The notes below the pieces were generated by a model, which had not been told where the DNA came from, did no database searches, and was given only the letters and a program-made list of their open reading frames with translations. A program made the position numbers and the translations under genes. Shown piece by piece: positions 17,550 to 27,056 of a stretch of 37,473 nt of DNA (within the stretch, counting starts at the first letter, position 1; every line of letters starts with the position of its first letter). Location of the stretch: NCBI GenBank assembly GCA_003644385.1, contig QNCD01000006.1:1-37473 (forward strand), written 5' to 3'. This DNA is from Candidatus Omnitrophota bacterium (GTDB lineage: Bacteria > Omnitrophota > Gorgyraeia > Gygaellales > Profunditerraquicolaceae).

Positions 17550-19526
17550 TCATTCTCCTTTTATTTCCCTGATTTCCTTAATCTTATCCCTAATCGCCGC
17601 TGCCTTTTCAAACTGCAGATTACGCGCAGCCAGCTCCATATCATACTCCAATTCGGCTATATATTTGTTCAACTCATATACATCCCGGGCCTGGCCGGTT
17701 AAATCCTGGACAAATGCTTCGGCTTCTTCTAAATCTTCAATGCCCTCTTTGATTGCTTTCGCAATGGAGTGAGGCATAACTTTATTGCGGCGGTTGAATT
17801 CCAGCTGCCGCCTTCTTCTGCGCCTGCTTTCGTCGATCGCATGCTTCATAGAGCCGGTCATTTTATCGGCATACATAATCACCATTCCGTTAATATTGCG
17901 GGCAGCCCTTCCGGCTACCTGAATTAAAGATGTGCTGGAACGCAAAAAACCCTCTTTATCAGCATCCAATATCGCAACCAACGACACTTCAGGCAAATCC
18001 AGGCCTTCTCTTAGTAAATTTATACCTACCAGACAATCAAAGCTCTTTTTTCTTAATTCACGCAAAATTTTGGAACGCTCAATGGTATTTATTTCGGAAT
18101 GAAGATATTTTACCTTTAAACCCTTCTCTTGTAAATAGGTTGTTAGATCTTCGGCCATGCGCTTAGTTAGGGTAGTCACCAACACCCTCTCGTTCTTTTT
18201 AGCGCGTTTTTTTACTTCTGAGATAAGGTCCTCTATTTGCTCCTGCGTAGGCCTAACCACAATCTCAGGGTCCACCAGCCCAGTTGGCCGGATAATCTGC
18301 TCGATAACCTTACCCGCGCTTCTTTTTATTTCATATTCATTAGGGGTAGCGGAGACAAAAAGTATTTGTTTTACTAGCTGATTAAATTCGGCAAACTTCA
18401 ACGGACGGTTGTCCAGGCAAGAAGGCAGGCGGAATCCATGCTCCACTAAAATTTCTTTTCTTGCCCGGTCGCCTTCATACATCCCGCGTATCTGCGGGAC
18501 GGTAACATGTGATTCATCGATTATGGTTAAAAAATCGTCGGGGAAATAATCGAGTAAGCAATAGGGCCGCGAGCCCGGCTCTCCCCCAGATAAATGCCGG
18601 GAATAATTCTCAATACCGTGGCAATACCCCATTTCCCTAAGCATTTCCATGTCGTATTTTGTACGCGATTCCAGGCGCTGCGCCTGGAGCAGTTTATTAT
18701 TACTGCGCAAGAACTTAAGCTGCTCCTCTAATTCCCGGCTAATGGAGTTAAGGGCGTTTTCAATCTTATCAGTAGAAACAATAAAATGTTTAGCTGGGTA
18801 TATCGCCACTTTATCCAGCGTATTAAGGACTTCGCCTGAAACAGGGTTAATCTCAGATATTTTTTCTATTTTATCTGCGGCAAATTGCAGGCGTAGCGCC
18901 TTCTCCTGGTAGGGAGGAAAAATCTCCACGATATCCCCTCTTACTCTTAATTTACCGCGGATAAACTCATAGTCGTTTCTCTCATATTGAATCTGAATTA
19001 ATCTCAATATGAGTTCATCCCGTGGAATCGCCTGCCCTTTTTCTATAAAAACCAGCTGGCCCCGGTAATCCTCTGGTGAGCCTAAATTATATATGCAGGA
19101 TACTGAAGCAACAATCAGGCAATCGTTTCTGGACATAAGGCTGCTTGTCGAAGATAGCCGCAAACGATCCAGCCTTTCGTTAATTGACGCGTCTTTTTCA
19201 ATATAAGTATCGGTGGAAGGAATATATGCCTCGGGCTGGTAATAGTCATAATAACTTACGAAATACTCGACTGCGTTATGGGGAAAAAATTCTCTAAATT
19301 CAGAATAGAGCTGCGCGGCTAAAGTCTTATTATGTGAAATTACCAGAGTTGGCTTGTTTATCCGGGCAATAACATTAGCCAGGGTAAAAGTCTTACCCGA
19401 GCCGGTTACCCCGAGTAGAACTTGCGATTTTTCACCCGATAATATCGCCTGGGATAATTTCTGGATGGCTTGCGGCTGGTCGCCGCGCGGCTTAAAACTG
19501 CTTTTTAACTTGAAGGTGCCGGGCAC
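17550..19526 (-). CDS. uvrB: Excinuclease ABC subunit B
   Basis: The 658-residue damage-verification helicase of nucleotide excision repair has Walker A GVTGSGKT (residues 39-46), the beta-hairpin region YYDYYQPEAYIPSTDTYIEK, the DEAD-like TIIDESHV box, the helicase VGINLLREGLDLPEV and QVAGRAARN motifs, and the C-terminal UVR coiled-coil (YDMELAARNLQFEKAAAIRDK) that contacts UvrC. Length is normal. The start is GTG immediately after the pilT stop codon, so the two are probably translationally coupled. No other uvr gene is present here. Confidence 0.97.
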   Translation of the reverse strand: MPGTFKLKSSFKPRGDQPQAIQKLSQAILSGEKSQVLLGVTGSGKTFTLANVIARINKPTLVISHNKTLAAQLYSEFREFFPHNAVEYFVSYYDYYQPEAYIPSTDTYIEKDASINERLDRLRLSSTSSLMSRNDCLIVASVSCIYNLGSPEDYRGQLVFIEKGQAIPRDELILRLIQIQYERNDYEFIRGKLRVRGDIVEIFPPYQEKALRLQFAADKIEKISEINPVSGEVLNTLDKVAIYPAKHFIVSTDKIENALNSISRELEEQLKFLRSNNKLLQAQRLESRTKYDMEMLREMGYCHGIENYSRHLSGGEPGSRPYCLLDYFPDDFLTIIDESHVTVPQIRGMYEGDRARKEILVEHGFRLPSCLDNRPLKFAEFNQLVKQILFVSATPNEYEIKRSAGKVIEQIIRPTGLVDPEIVVRPTQEQIEDLISEVKKRAKKNERVLVTTLTKRMAEDLTTYLQEKGLKVKYLHSEINTIERSKILRELRKKSFDCLVGINLLREGLDLPEVSLVAILDADKEGFLRSSTSLIQVAGRAARNINGMVIMYADKMTGSMKHAIDESRRRRRRQLEFNRRNKVMPHSIAKAIKEGIEDLEEAEAFVQDLTGQARDVYELNKYIAELEYDMELAARNLQFEKAAAIRDKIKEIREIKGE

Positions 19527-20591
19527 TTATATAGCGCTTTCTAGTTTCTTACGGTTTTCCTTATTGGCTAATTCTGAAGAGGCTACTTCTCGGTCAATAA
19601 TTCCTTTTTTGTAAAGATCTATGATAGAGGAATCCATGGTATGCATACCCATATTCATGCCGGTTTCGATTATGGTAGAAATTTGTTCGGTCTTCTGTTC
19701 CCTGATTAAATGCTTTACCGCGTGTGTGGATAGAAGAACCTCCGTAGCCACAACCCTATCCCGCTTATCGCGGCGCAAAAGTAATTTTTGAGCGACTACC
19801 GCCCCCAGGCAGGATGCCAGCTGTGTCCGTATCTGCTCATGCTGATAAGGAGGAAAAACATCAATAATCCGGTTAATCGTCTCAATGGAATTAGGGGTAT
19901 GAAGTGTGCTAATCACAAGATGCCCTGTTTCCGCTGCTCTCAGTGCGGTCTGAATCGTATCTAAATCACGCATTTCCCCCAGGCAGATAACATTCGGATC
20001 CTGTCTTAGGCTCTGAATTAAAGCAACAGGGAAAGATTTTGTATCCTGATAGACTTCGCGCTGAATAATCATGCTTTTTTTATGATAGAGCACGTATTCG
20101 ATAGGATCCTCAATTGTGACAATCCGGCAGTTTCTGGCCTGATTAATCAATTCTACCATCGAGGCAAGGGTGGTTGTTTTTCCTGAACCGGTAGGCCCGG
20201 TGATTAAAATCAGGCCGTCCTTGCGCATACATAGCTGCGAAATAATGGCAGGCAACCCAAGCTCTTTTAAAGTTTTTATTTTGGTGGGGATTACCCTAAA
20301 GGAAGCTCCTACTTTCTGCTGAGCTATGTAAATATTCACCCTGAACCTTCCTAATTGCGGCAGATGCAGAGAAAAATCCAAATCTAATTCATTTGTAAAC
20401 TTTTCCTTTTGAGCATCAGTTAAAATACTGAAAACCATCTCTTTGATTGCGTTACCGTCTAATGTGCCGAATTCTTTAAGCGGTAATAAGGCTCCGTGTA
20501 TACGTAAAACCGGAGGCACACCGAAAGCTAAATGTAAATCCGAGGCTTCTTTCTGCACTGCTACTGATAAAAGGGTCTTTATATCAAACAT
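19527..20591 (-). CDS. pilT: PilT-family type IV pilus retraction ATPase
   Basis: The 354-residue AAA-like secretion ATPase has an N-terminal PAS-like domain (ASDLHLAFGVPPVLRIHG), Walker A GPTGSGKT (132-139), Asp box TIEDPIEYV, Walker B region CLGEMRDLDTI, and the PilT signatures AAETGHLVISTLHT and LLLRRDKRDRVVATEVL. It would power pilus disassembly on the cytoplasmic side and so twitching or DNA uptake. No N-terminal PilB/GspE domain is present, which excludes the assembly ATPase. A strong AGGAGG ribosome site lies just after the nadC stop. Other pilus genes must be elsewhere. Confidence 0.93.
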   Translation of the reverse strand: MFDIKTLLSVAVQKEASDLHLAFGVPPVLRIHGALLPLKEFGTLDGNAIKEMVFSILTDAQKEKFTNELDLDFSLHLPQLGRFRVNIYIAQQKVGASFRVIPTKIKTLKELGLPAIISQLCMRKDGLILITGPTGSGKTTTLASMVELINQARNCRIVTIEDPIEYVLYHKKSMIIQREVYQDTKSFPVALIQSLRQDPNVICLGEMRDLDTIQTALRAAETGHLVISTLHTPNSIETINRIIDVFPPYQHEQIRTQLASCLGAVVAQKLLLRRDKRDRVVATEVLLSTHAVKHLIREQKTEQISTIIETGMNMGMHTMDSSIIDLYKKGIIDREVASSELANKENRKKLESAI

Positions 20592-20600
20592 GGATACCTC

Positions 20601-21485
20601 CTAGCTCTTCAAAATATCTAAACTTATATCCAATGCTTCTAGCGAACTGGTAAGCTTACCGATAGAAATCATATCTACGCCTGTAGCGGCAATACTACTT
20701 ATATTTTTTAAATTAATCCCTCCGGAAGCTTCCAGAAGAATACGCCGAAAGGCATGCGGCATTCGGCATTTAATAGCGGTGGCTTTTTTTATTTCAGGTG
20801 ATTTCATGTTATCCAGCATGATAATATCAGGCTTCGCTGCCAAGGCCTGCTTGAATTCTTTTAAGTTACCCACCTCCACCTCTATTTTCATTTTCCTGGG
20901 AATTCTTTTTCTAATTTTCTTTACTATATCTTTCACACTTGTGACCTTGTGACCTTGTGACTTTGTGACTTTGAAATGGTTATCCTTCACCAGCACCATC
21001 TGGTCAAGAGTAAATCTATGATTTCTCCCCCCCCCTACTCTCACGGCATATTTAACTATTTTACGTAATCCAGGAATGGTCTTTCTGGTATCCATAACTA
21101 AGGTTTTGTGAGGTTTTACCTTTTTGACAAATTTTTCGGTTTTAGTAGCAATTCCCGATGCAAAGGAGAGAAAATTTAAAGCTACCCTCTCGGCAGTCAA
21201 AATAGATGCTGCCCTGCCGTATAACTTAGCAATAACCTCACCTCTTCTGACAAACTGGCCCTCTTTTACTTTCGGGATAAATTTTATCTTATTATCACGG
21301 GTTTTAAATACAAGTTTAGCAATATCTAAGCCGCAGATAATACCTTTTTCGTTAGCCAATATTGCCGCAACAACAACCTTATCCCTGGGTAAAATTAATC
21401 TGGTGGTTAAATCGCCGCCAGCTACATCTTCCCTTAATGCCTGCTTTACAATATTCTTTAATTCTAATCTCTCAGCGTAATTCAT
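20601..21485 (-). CDS. nadC: Nicotinate-nucleotide pyrophosphorylase (quinolinate PRTase)
   Basis: The 294-residue enzyme makes nicotinate mononucleotide from quinolinate and PRPP in NAD synthesis. Signs: EDVAGGDLTTRLI, TAERVALNFLSFASGIAT, DTRKTIPGLR, RVGGGRNHRFTL, LVKDNH, EVEVGN and the C-terminal EASGGINLKNI. It overlaps the end of valS by 14 bp. Residues ~172-182 (FKVTKSQGHKV) are encoded by a tandem octamer array placed in the loop after KDNH, where homologues are variable. The three Gly of the conserved GGG are all GGG codons, giving a G9 run. Neighbouring nadA or nadB are not in the window. Confidence 0.95.
   Translation of the reverse strand: MNYAERLELKNIVKQALREDVAGGDLTTRLILPRDKVVVAAILANEKGIICGLDIAKLVFKTRDNKIKFIPKVKEGQFVRRGEVIAKLYGRAASILTAERVALNFLSFASGIATKTEKFVKKVKPHKTLVMDTRKTIPGLRKIVKYAVRVGGGRNHRFTLDQMVLVKDNHFKVTKSQGHKVTSVKDIVKKIRKRIPRKMKIEVEVGNLKEFKQALAAKPDIIMLDNMKSPEIKKATAIKCRMPHAFRRILLEASGGINLKNISSIAATGVDMISIGKLTSSLEALDISLDILKS
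20941..20972 (-). repeat. In-frame octamer tandem repeat within nadC
   Basis: Four 8-bp units on the plus strand: GTGACCTT twice, then GTGACTTT twice. They encode VTKSQGHKVT. The unit is the same as in hisS (4462-4491), 16 kb away in an unrelated gene, and even the encoded peptide SQGHKVTS is shared. Confidence 0.92.
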
Positions 21486-24198
21486 CAGCCATTTTCTTAA
21501 GGCGCTTTATCTCGCCTTCCAGCTTGACCAGCGCCTCTTTTTCTTGGTTAACGACTCCCTGCGGAGCTTTTTTAAGAAAATCCTTATTTTTAATCCGTCC
21601 GGATTTTGCTTTTATTAAATTCCCAATGTTTGTTAATTTCTTTTCTAATCCGGCCCTGACATTATCAATATCAATCAACCCGCTATAATGAAGGTAAATA
21701 TCTATTTCGCCAGTTAAAGAGCTGATTGTTGATTCCGGACGCATGGATTTATCCAATACCTGCAAACCCTCTAATCTGGATAAGTTAATCACCAGGTCTT
21801 TATTATTGCCGACCAGCTGCTGCTTTTGTTTTGAATGAGGATAAAGCGAAACCAAAACCTTTTCCTGGGGTTTGACTGAAATAAGGCTGCGCAAATTCCT
21901 GATTTCTTTTATCAGGTTAAAAATACTCTCGGCCTGTTTTTCTAATTTTTTGTCAATCATCTGCTCTTCTAGATGCGGCCATCTCTCTGTCATGATGCTG
22001 GTATCCCGCCCGCCTGCCTGCCCGGCAGGCGGGCCTGCCGGCGAGGCAGGGTGTCCTTGCATCCTTGTGTTTTTAATCTTCTGCCAAATCTCCTCGCTGA
22101 TAAAAGGCATAAAGGGATGAATCAGGCGCAAAAATTTCTCCAACACCTTAAACATCACCAGCTGATTATGAGGATGTTTTATATCCGCTTTGACTATCTC
22201 TAAATACCAATCGCAGAATTCATGCCAGAAAAAAGCATATAATAAATTTGCCGCTTCATTCAATTTAAAGCTTTCCAAATAATTGTTTATCGCTTTTAAA
22301 GTAGAGTAAAACCTGCTTAGAATCCAACGGTTGACTGTATCCAGGTCTTCTTTCTTAAAGAATGCACATAAATCCGCATTGGTTAAAGAAGGCTCTAAGT
22401 TCATAAGAATAAACCGCGAGGCATTCCAGATTTTGTTGGCAAAGTTCCTGCCTTGTTCGAATCTTTCTTTGGACAAAAATACGTCCTGGCCCTGTGCGGT
22501 TATAGAGATTAAACTAAAACGCAACGCATCTGCTCCGTACTGGTTTATAATATCCAGGGGGTCAATTATATTGCCCAATGACTTGGACATCTTTTTGCCT
22601 TCTATATCACGCACTGTACCGTGAATATAGACGTCTCTAAAGGGGATGTCCTTCATGAATTCCAGGCCTGCCATAATCATACGCGCTACCCAAAAGAATA
22701 TTATTTCCGGGGCAGTAACCAGGATTGATGTAGGATAAAAATATTCCAAATCTTGCTGCTGCCTGCTGCCTGCTGCCTGCTGCCTGCTGTCAAACGGCCA
22801 ATAGAAAGTGGCAAAAGGCCAAAGCCAACTTGAAAACCAAGTATCTAATACATCCTCATCCTGTTTTAAATTTGTAGACTTACAAGACCTGCAAGCATCA
22901 GGCTTTTCTATAACAGCAACGGCTTCCTTTTTACAATCAAGGCAATACCACAATGGTATACGGTGCCCCCACCAGATCTGACGGGAAATGCACCAGTCTT
23001 GGATATTCTCCATCCAGTTAAGATAAACTTTAGTCCAGCGTTTAGGATGGAATTTAACTTTTCCCTTTCTGACTACTTCAACTGCCGGCTTTGCCAGTGG
23101 TTTCATTTTTACAAACCACTGACGGGATAAATAAGGCTCGATTACGGTATGGCAGCGGTAACAATGCCCGGCAGAAAGCCGGTGCGCTTCGATTTTTTCT
23201 AATAGGCCCCTTTCCTTTAAATCCTCTAAAATAACTTCCCTGGCTTCGAACCTGTCCATGCCGTTATATTCGCCGGTATTAGCGTTTAACCTGCCATCAG
23301 GATGCAGAATATTTATAAAATCAAGCCGGTGTTTTTTGCCTAAAAGATAGTCATTGGGATCGTGCGCCGGAGTAACTTTTACGGCACCCGTGCCGAATTT
23401 CATATCCACCATGCTGTCGGCGATGATTTTTATCTCCCTGTTAATTAAAGGAAGAGTTAACGCCCTACCCACTAATTTTTTATACCTTTTATCTTTTGGA
23501 TTAACCGCAACCGCAGTATCTCCAAGCATTGTCTCAGGCCGGGTAGTAGCTACAACCACAAATTTTTCAGGTTCGTCCTTGAATGGATATTTTAAATAAT
23601 AAAGATTTCCTGCCAGCTCCCTGTGCGGCGCTTCTTCGTCTGCTAAGGCAGTCTGACACCTCGGGCACCAGTTGATTACTTTATCATCCTGATAAACCAA
23701 ACCTTTATTCCAAAGCCTGACAAATACCTCCTTTACCGCCCTGGAATATTCTCCGTCCATTGTAAAGCGCATCCTCTGCCAGTCACAAGAAGCCCCCAGT
23801 TTTTTAAGCTGGCGTATTATTGTGGAACCATACTCTTCCTTCCATTGCCAGACCTTCTCCAGAAATTTTTCTCTTCCTAAATCTTGGCGCTTCAATCCTT
23901 CTTTGGCAATGGTTTTTTCTACTACATTCTGCGTGGCGATCCCGGCATGGTCAACCCCGGGCATCCAGAGGGCTTCCTCTCCTTTTAAGCGGTGGTAACG
24001 GGTTAAAATATCCTGAATAGTATTATTCAGGGCATGCCCCATGTGCAGTATTCCAGTAACATTAGGAGGAGGTATTACGATACAGAAAGGTTTTTTAGCG
24101 GGATTTGGTTTTGCGCAGAAATATCCTTTATCTTCCCAGAATTTATACCATTTGTCTTCTGCTTCTTTATGGTTATACCTGGTTGAAAGTTCATTCAT
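21472..24198 (-). CDS. valS: Valyl-tRNA synthetase
   Basis: The 908-residue class I synthetase has the HIGH-type signature PNVTGILHMGHALNN, the editing (CP1) domain with TTRPETMLGDTAVAV, the zinc-like CYRCHTV and YCLDCK segments, KMSKSLGN, an anticodon domain and a C-terminal coiled coil. Two short insertions stand out. One at residues ~470-481 (DSRQQAAGSRQQQD) comes from 7-bp tandem repeats. Another at ~717-730 (HPASPAGPPAGQAGG) comes from GC-rich palindromes. Both are in loops outside the conserved motifs, so the enzyme is probably active. It lies 22 bp downstream of cimA's end on the coding side of the opposite neighbour order: cimA is upstream, nadC overlaps downstream. Confidence 0.96.
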   Translation of the reverse strand: MNELSTRYNHKEAEDKWYKFWEDKGYFCAKPNPAKKPFCIVIPPPNVTGILHMGHALNNTIQDILTRYHRLKGEEALWMPGVDHAGIATQNVVEKTIAKEGLKRQDLGREKFLEKVWQWKEEYGSTIIRQLKKLGASCDWQRMRFTMDGEYSRAVKEVFVRLWNKGLVYQDDKVINWCPRCQTALADEEAPHRELAGNLYYLKYPFKDEPEKFVVVATTRPETMLGDTAVAVNPKDKRYKKLVGRALTLPLINREIKIIADSMVDMKFGTGAVKVTPAHDPNDYLLGKKHRLDFINILHPDGRLNANTGEYNGMDRFEAREVILEDLKERGLLEKIEAHRLSAGHCYRCHTVIEPYLSRQWFVKMKPLAKPAVEVVRKGKVKFHPKRWTKVYLNWMENIQDWCISRQIWWGHRIPLWYCLDCKKEAVAVIEKPDACRSCKSTNLKQDEDVLDTWFSSWLWPFATFYWPFDSRQQAAGSRQQQDLEYFYPTSILVTAPEIIFFWVARMIMAGLEFMKDIPFRDVYIHGTVRDIEGKKMSKSLGNIIDPLDIINQYGADALRFSLISITAQGQDVFLSKERFEQGRNFANKIWNASRFILMNLEPSLTNADLCAFFKKEDLDTVNRWILSRFYSTLKAINNYLESFKLNEAANLLYAFFWHEFCDWYLEIVKADIKHPHNQLVMFKVLEKFLRLIHPFMPFISEEIWQKIKNTRMQGHPASPAGPPAGQAGGRDTSIMTERWPHLEEQMIDKKLEKQAESIFNLIKEIRNLRSLISVKPQEKVLVSLYPHSKQKQQLVGNNKDLVINLSRLEGLQVLDKSMRPESTISSLTGEIDIYLHYSGLIDIDNVRAGLEKKLTNIGNLIKAKSGRIKNKDFLKKAPQGVVNQEKEALVKLEGEIKRLKKMADELR
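22009..22050. repeat. Two GC-rich palindromes inside valS
   Basis: A perfect 10-bp inverted repeat (CCCGCCTGCC with GGCAGGCGGG, 22009-22033, 5-base loop) is followed at once by a 6-bp one (CCTGCC/GGCAGG, 22034-22050). The GC content contrasts with the gene. The core CCTGCC-N4/5-GGCAGG recurs in gpsA at 33673-33688. Confidence 0.9.
22757..22791. repeat. In-frame heptamer tandem repeat inside valS
   Basis: Four exact copies of TGCTGCC and a fifth with one change, period 7. They encode the Gln/Ala-rich SRQQAAGSRQQQ. Confidence 0.92.
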
Positions 24199-24220
24199 TA
24201 TAAAAGGCAGTTAATACAAT

Positions 24221-25792
24221 TTAGGTTGCTACTTTATCCTTTAAAAGCTTATATTCCACACTATCTAGAAGTGCTTGCCATGATGCTTCAATGATATTCT
24301 CGGAAACTCCGATAGTGCTCCAGGTATCGGATTCATCCTGAGACTGTATAAGCACGCGAACCTTTGCCGCAGTGCCGGATTTTTCATCCAATACCCTGAC
24401 CTTAAAATCAGAAAGGTGCATCTTAGAAAGCGTAGGATAAAAACCTTTCAAGGCCTTACGTAAGGCGTTATCCAGGGCATTAACCGGGCCGTCGCCTTCT
24501 GCAGCAGTATGTTCTTTTAAATTCTTTACTTTTAACTTCATAATTGCCTCAGAGGTGATTTTTTTCTTGGATTGCTTTTCAACCACTACCCGGAATCCCT
24601 CCAGTTCGAAAAAGCGCTTATATTTCTTCAGAGCCCTCTTCATTAATAATTCAAAAGAGGCGTCTGCCGCTTCAAAATGATAACCCTGGTGCTCAAGATT
24701 CTGAATCAGTTTTAAAATCTTTTTTGTTTTAGGGTCTCCTTTTTCTAAATCCAACTCGATATTCTTAGCCCGGATTAAAATACCGGTTTTACCGGCGAGC
24801 TCAGAAACCAGAATCCTGCGCCGGTTACCCACCAGATGCGGCTGAATGTGTTCATAGGTCTTGGGATTTTTCATAACCGCATTAATATGCACTCCGCCCT
24901 TATGCGCAAAAGCAGAGATCCCGGTATAAGGCTGATCGATTTTTTGCTTCATGTTGCTGACCTCGCTGACAAAATGCGAAACATAGGTAAGCTGCTTTAA
25001 TTTCTCGTCGCTGACACAATCAATGCCTAATTTTAATTTCAGGTTGGCGATAATCGGGATTAAATCCGCATTACCGCAGCGTTCCCCGTAGCCGTTGATT
25101 GTCCCCTGAACCATATCCGCTCCTGCTTCTACGGCAGCTATAGAATTAGCTATTGCCAGCCCTGAGTCATTATGGCAATGAATACCAAGCATAACTTTAA
25201 CTTCTGAGCGCACTTCGCCGGCTACCTTAAAGATTTCAGAAGTAAGCGATCCGCCGTTAGTATCGCATAAAACAACCGCGCTTGAGCCTGCTTCTTGAGC
25301 TGCGATTAGACATTTAAGGCTATATTCGCGGTTGGAATTATAGGCATCAAAAAAATGTTCGGCGTCGTAAAAAACAGTCAGGCCTTTTGAAACCAAGAAA
25401 CTAACAGTATCTTTAATCATATTTAAATTTTCATCCAAAGTAGTCTTAAGCACATCCTTGATATGTAAATCCCAGGTCTTACCGAAAATAGTAATAACCT
25501 TTGCCTGTGATTTTAAAATCGCCTTAAGGTTGGCATCCTGGCCTGCCTTAGAGTACGGGCGGCGGGTTGAGCCAAAAGCAACCAGCTGGGTGAATTTCAG
25601 GCGCTTTTTGGACATCTTCAAATAAAATTCCATATCTTTGGGATTAGAACCCGGCCAACCGCCTTCAACATAATGGACACCTAGTTTATCCAGCTCTTGG
25701 ACAATGTGCACTTTATCCAAAACCGAATAAGAAATTCCTTCTGCCTGAGAACCATCACGCAGAGTAGTATCGTATAATTTCACTTTTGACAT
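24221..25792 (-). CDS. cimA: (R)-citramalate synthase
   Basis: Condenses pyruvate with acetyl-CoA to citramalate, the first step of the threonine-independent route to 2-oxobutyrate and isoleucine. The 523-residue HMGL-like protein has LYDTTLRDGSQAEGI, the pattern YVEGGWPGSNPKD, metal-binding GIHCHNDSGLAIANS, NGYGERCGNADL, AHKGGVHINAV and a C-terminal LeuA-type regulatory domain. The GWPGSNPKD segment and overall length (LeuA would have different N-terminal residues) point to CimA rather than isopropylmalate or homocitrate synthase. It follows lysC by 7 bp with the ribosome site overlapping the lysC stop, so regulation with the aspartate pathway is likely. Confidence 0.92.
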   Translation of the reverse strand: MSKVKLYDTTLRDGSQAEGISYSVLDKVHIVQELDKLGVHYVEGGWPGSNPKDMEFYLKMSKKRLKFTQLVAFGSTRRPYSKAGQDANLKAILKSQAKVITIFGKTWDLHIKDVLKTTLDENLNMIKDTVSFLVSKGLTVFYDAEHFFDAYNSNREYSLKCLIAAQEAGSSAVVLCDTNGGSLTSEIFKVAGEVRSEVKVMLGIHCHNDSGLAIANSIAAVEAGADMVQGTINGYGERCGNADLIPIIANLKLKLGIDCVSDEKLKQLTYVSHFVSEVSNMKQKIDQPYTGISAFAHKGGVHINAVMKNPKTYEHIQPHLVGNRRRILVSELAGKTGILIRAKNIELDLEKGDPKTKKILKLIQNLEHQGYHFEAADASFELLMKRALKKYKRFFELEGFRVVVEKQSKKKITSEAIMKLKVKNLKEHTAAEGDGPVNALDNALRKALKGFYPTLSKMHLSDFKVRVLDEKSGTAAKVRVLIQSQDESDTWSTIGVSENIIEASWQALLDSVEYKLLKDKVAT

Positions 25793-25799
25793 TTAAACC

Positions 25800-27056
25800 T
25801 CATCTTTTTGCTAATTTAAATTTTTTATGTAAAATCCTTACTGCTTTTTCAGCAAACTTCTTCTGGATTATGCAGGATATACTGATATCAGAGGTAGAGA
25901 TCATCTCAATATTAATTTTATTCTTTGCCAAAGCATCGAACATTGCCGCGGCCACGCCAAAATGCGATTTCATGCCTACGCCGACGATTGAAACCCGGGC
26001 AATGTTACGATCCTCAAGCACATCTCCGGCTTTAAGTAATTTAGCCATCTTTCTGGTAAGTTTGCCGGCTTTACCAATCTGGTTTTTATGCACGGTAAAA
26101 GAAATGTCAGTCTGGCGTAAGTGGCTGACATTCTGAACAATCATATCCACATTTATTCCGGCAGAGGATAATTCCTTGAATATCCTGGCTGCCACACCCG
26201 GCCGGTCAGGAACATTACAGACAGTAATCTTGGCTTCTGATTTATTCATAGTAACTCCGCTAACCACAACCTCCTCCATCATTTTAGCCTCCTTAGCCCC
26301 GCTGATCTTTTTTATAAGGGCAGGGTGAATAATCATTGTTCCGGTATGATTACTAAAGCTTGAGCGCACATGTATAGGCACATTGAATTTCTTTGCTACT
26401 TCGATTGAACGCGACTGCATTACCTGAGCACCAAGAGAAGCCATCTCAAGCATTTCATCGTAGGTTACGGCGGGAATTTTTCTCGCTCCAGGCTCAATGC
26501 GCGGATCAGTAGTATAAATTCCTGCTACGTCGCTATAAATTTCGCAGGTATCGGCTTTTAATTCCTTAGCCAGGGCAACTGCAGTCAAATCCGAACCGCC
26601 CCTGCCTAAAGTAGTAATATCTTTCTTTAAAGTCGCGCCTTGAAATCCGGCAACAATAACAATCTTGCCTTTTTTCAACTCTTCTTTTATCTTATCAGTA
26701 TTAATTTTTATAATTCTTGCCCGGGTGTGGCTGGAATCAGTTATAATCCCCACCTGCGCTCCGGTGAAAGATATTGCCTCAAAGCCCAATTTATGGATCG
26801 CCATTGCCAGAAGCGCAACCGAAATCTGCTCTCCGGTAGATAATAACATGTCCATCTCGCGCTCAGACGGCTCTATATTAATCTTGTTTGCCAGCTCAAC
26901 CAATTCATCAGTGGTATCTCCCAGAGCAGAAACCACCACTACCAAATCACAGCCTTTTCTTTTGTAGCCTACCACCTTTTGCGCCACTTTTTTAATGCGT
27001 TCTACATTTGCTACGGAAGAGCCCCCGAATTTCTGAACAATCAATTTCTTCGCCAT
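25800..27056 (-). CDS. lysC: Aspartate kinase
   Basis: The 418-residue enzyme phosphorylates aspartate, entry to lysine, threonine, methionine and isoleucine. Kinase domain: KFGGSSVANVERIKK, FTGAQVGIITD, TTLGRGGSDLTAVALA, EIYSDVAGIYTTDPR. Two ACT domains follow (VPDRPGVAARIFKELSSAGINVDMI and VGVGMKSHFGVAAAMFDALAKNKINIEMI), so feedback inhibition by lysine and/or threonine is expected. It is monofunctional, not fused to homoserine dehydrogenase. The ATG overlaps the cstA end by 16 bp. Confidence 0.96.
   Translation of the reverse strand: MAKKLIVQKFGGSSVANVERIKKVAQKVVGYKRKGCDLVVVVSALGDTTDELVELANKINIEPSEREMDMLLSTGEQISVALLAMAIHKLGFEAISFTGAQVGIITDSSHTRARIIKINTDKIKEELKKGKIVIVAGFQGATLKKDITTLGRGGSDLTAVALAKELKADTCEIYSDVAGIYTTDPRIEPGARKIPAVTYDEMLEMASLGAQVMQSRSIEVAKKFNVPIHVRSSFSNHTGTMIIHPALIKKISGAKEAKMMEEVVVSGVTMNKSEAKITVCNVPDRPGVAARIFKELSSAGINVDMIVQNVSHLRQTDISFTVHKNQIGKAGKLTRKMAKLLKAGDVLEDRNIARVSIVGVGMKSHFGVAAAMFDALAKNKINIEMISTSDISISCIIQKKFAEKAVRILHKKFKLAKR

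Noticed and set aside
20941-20972. CRISPR array
   Set aside because: The repeats are 7-8 bp and directly adjacent without spacers, and they lie inside coding genes.
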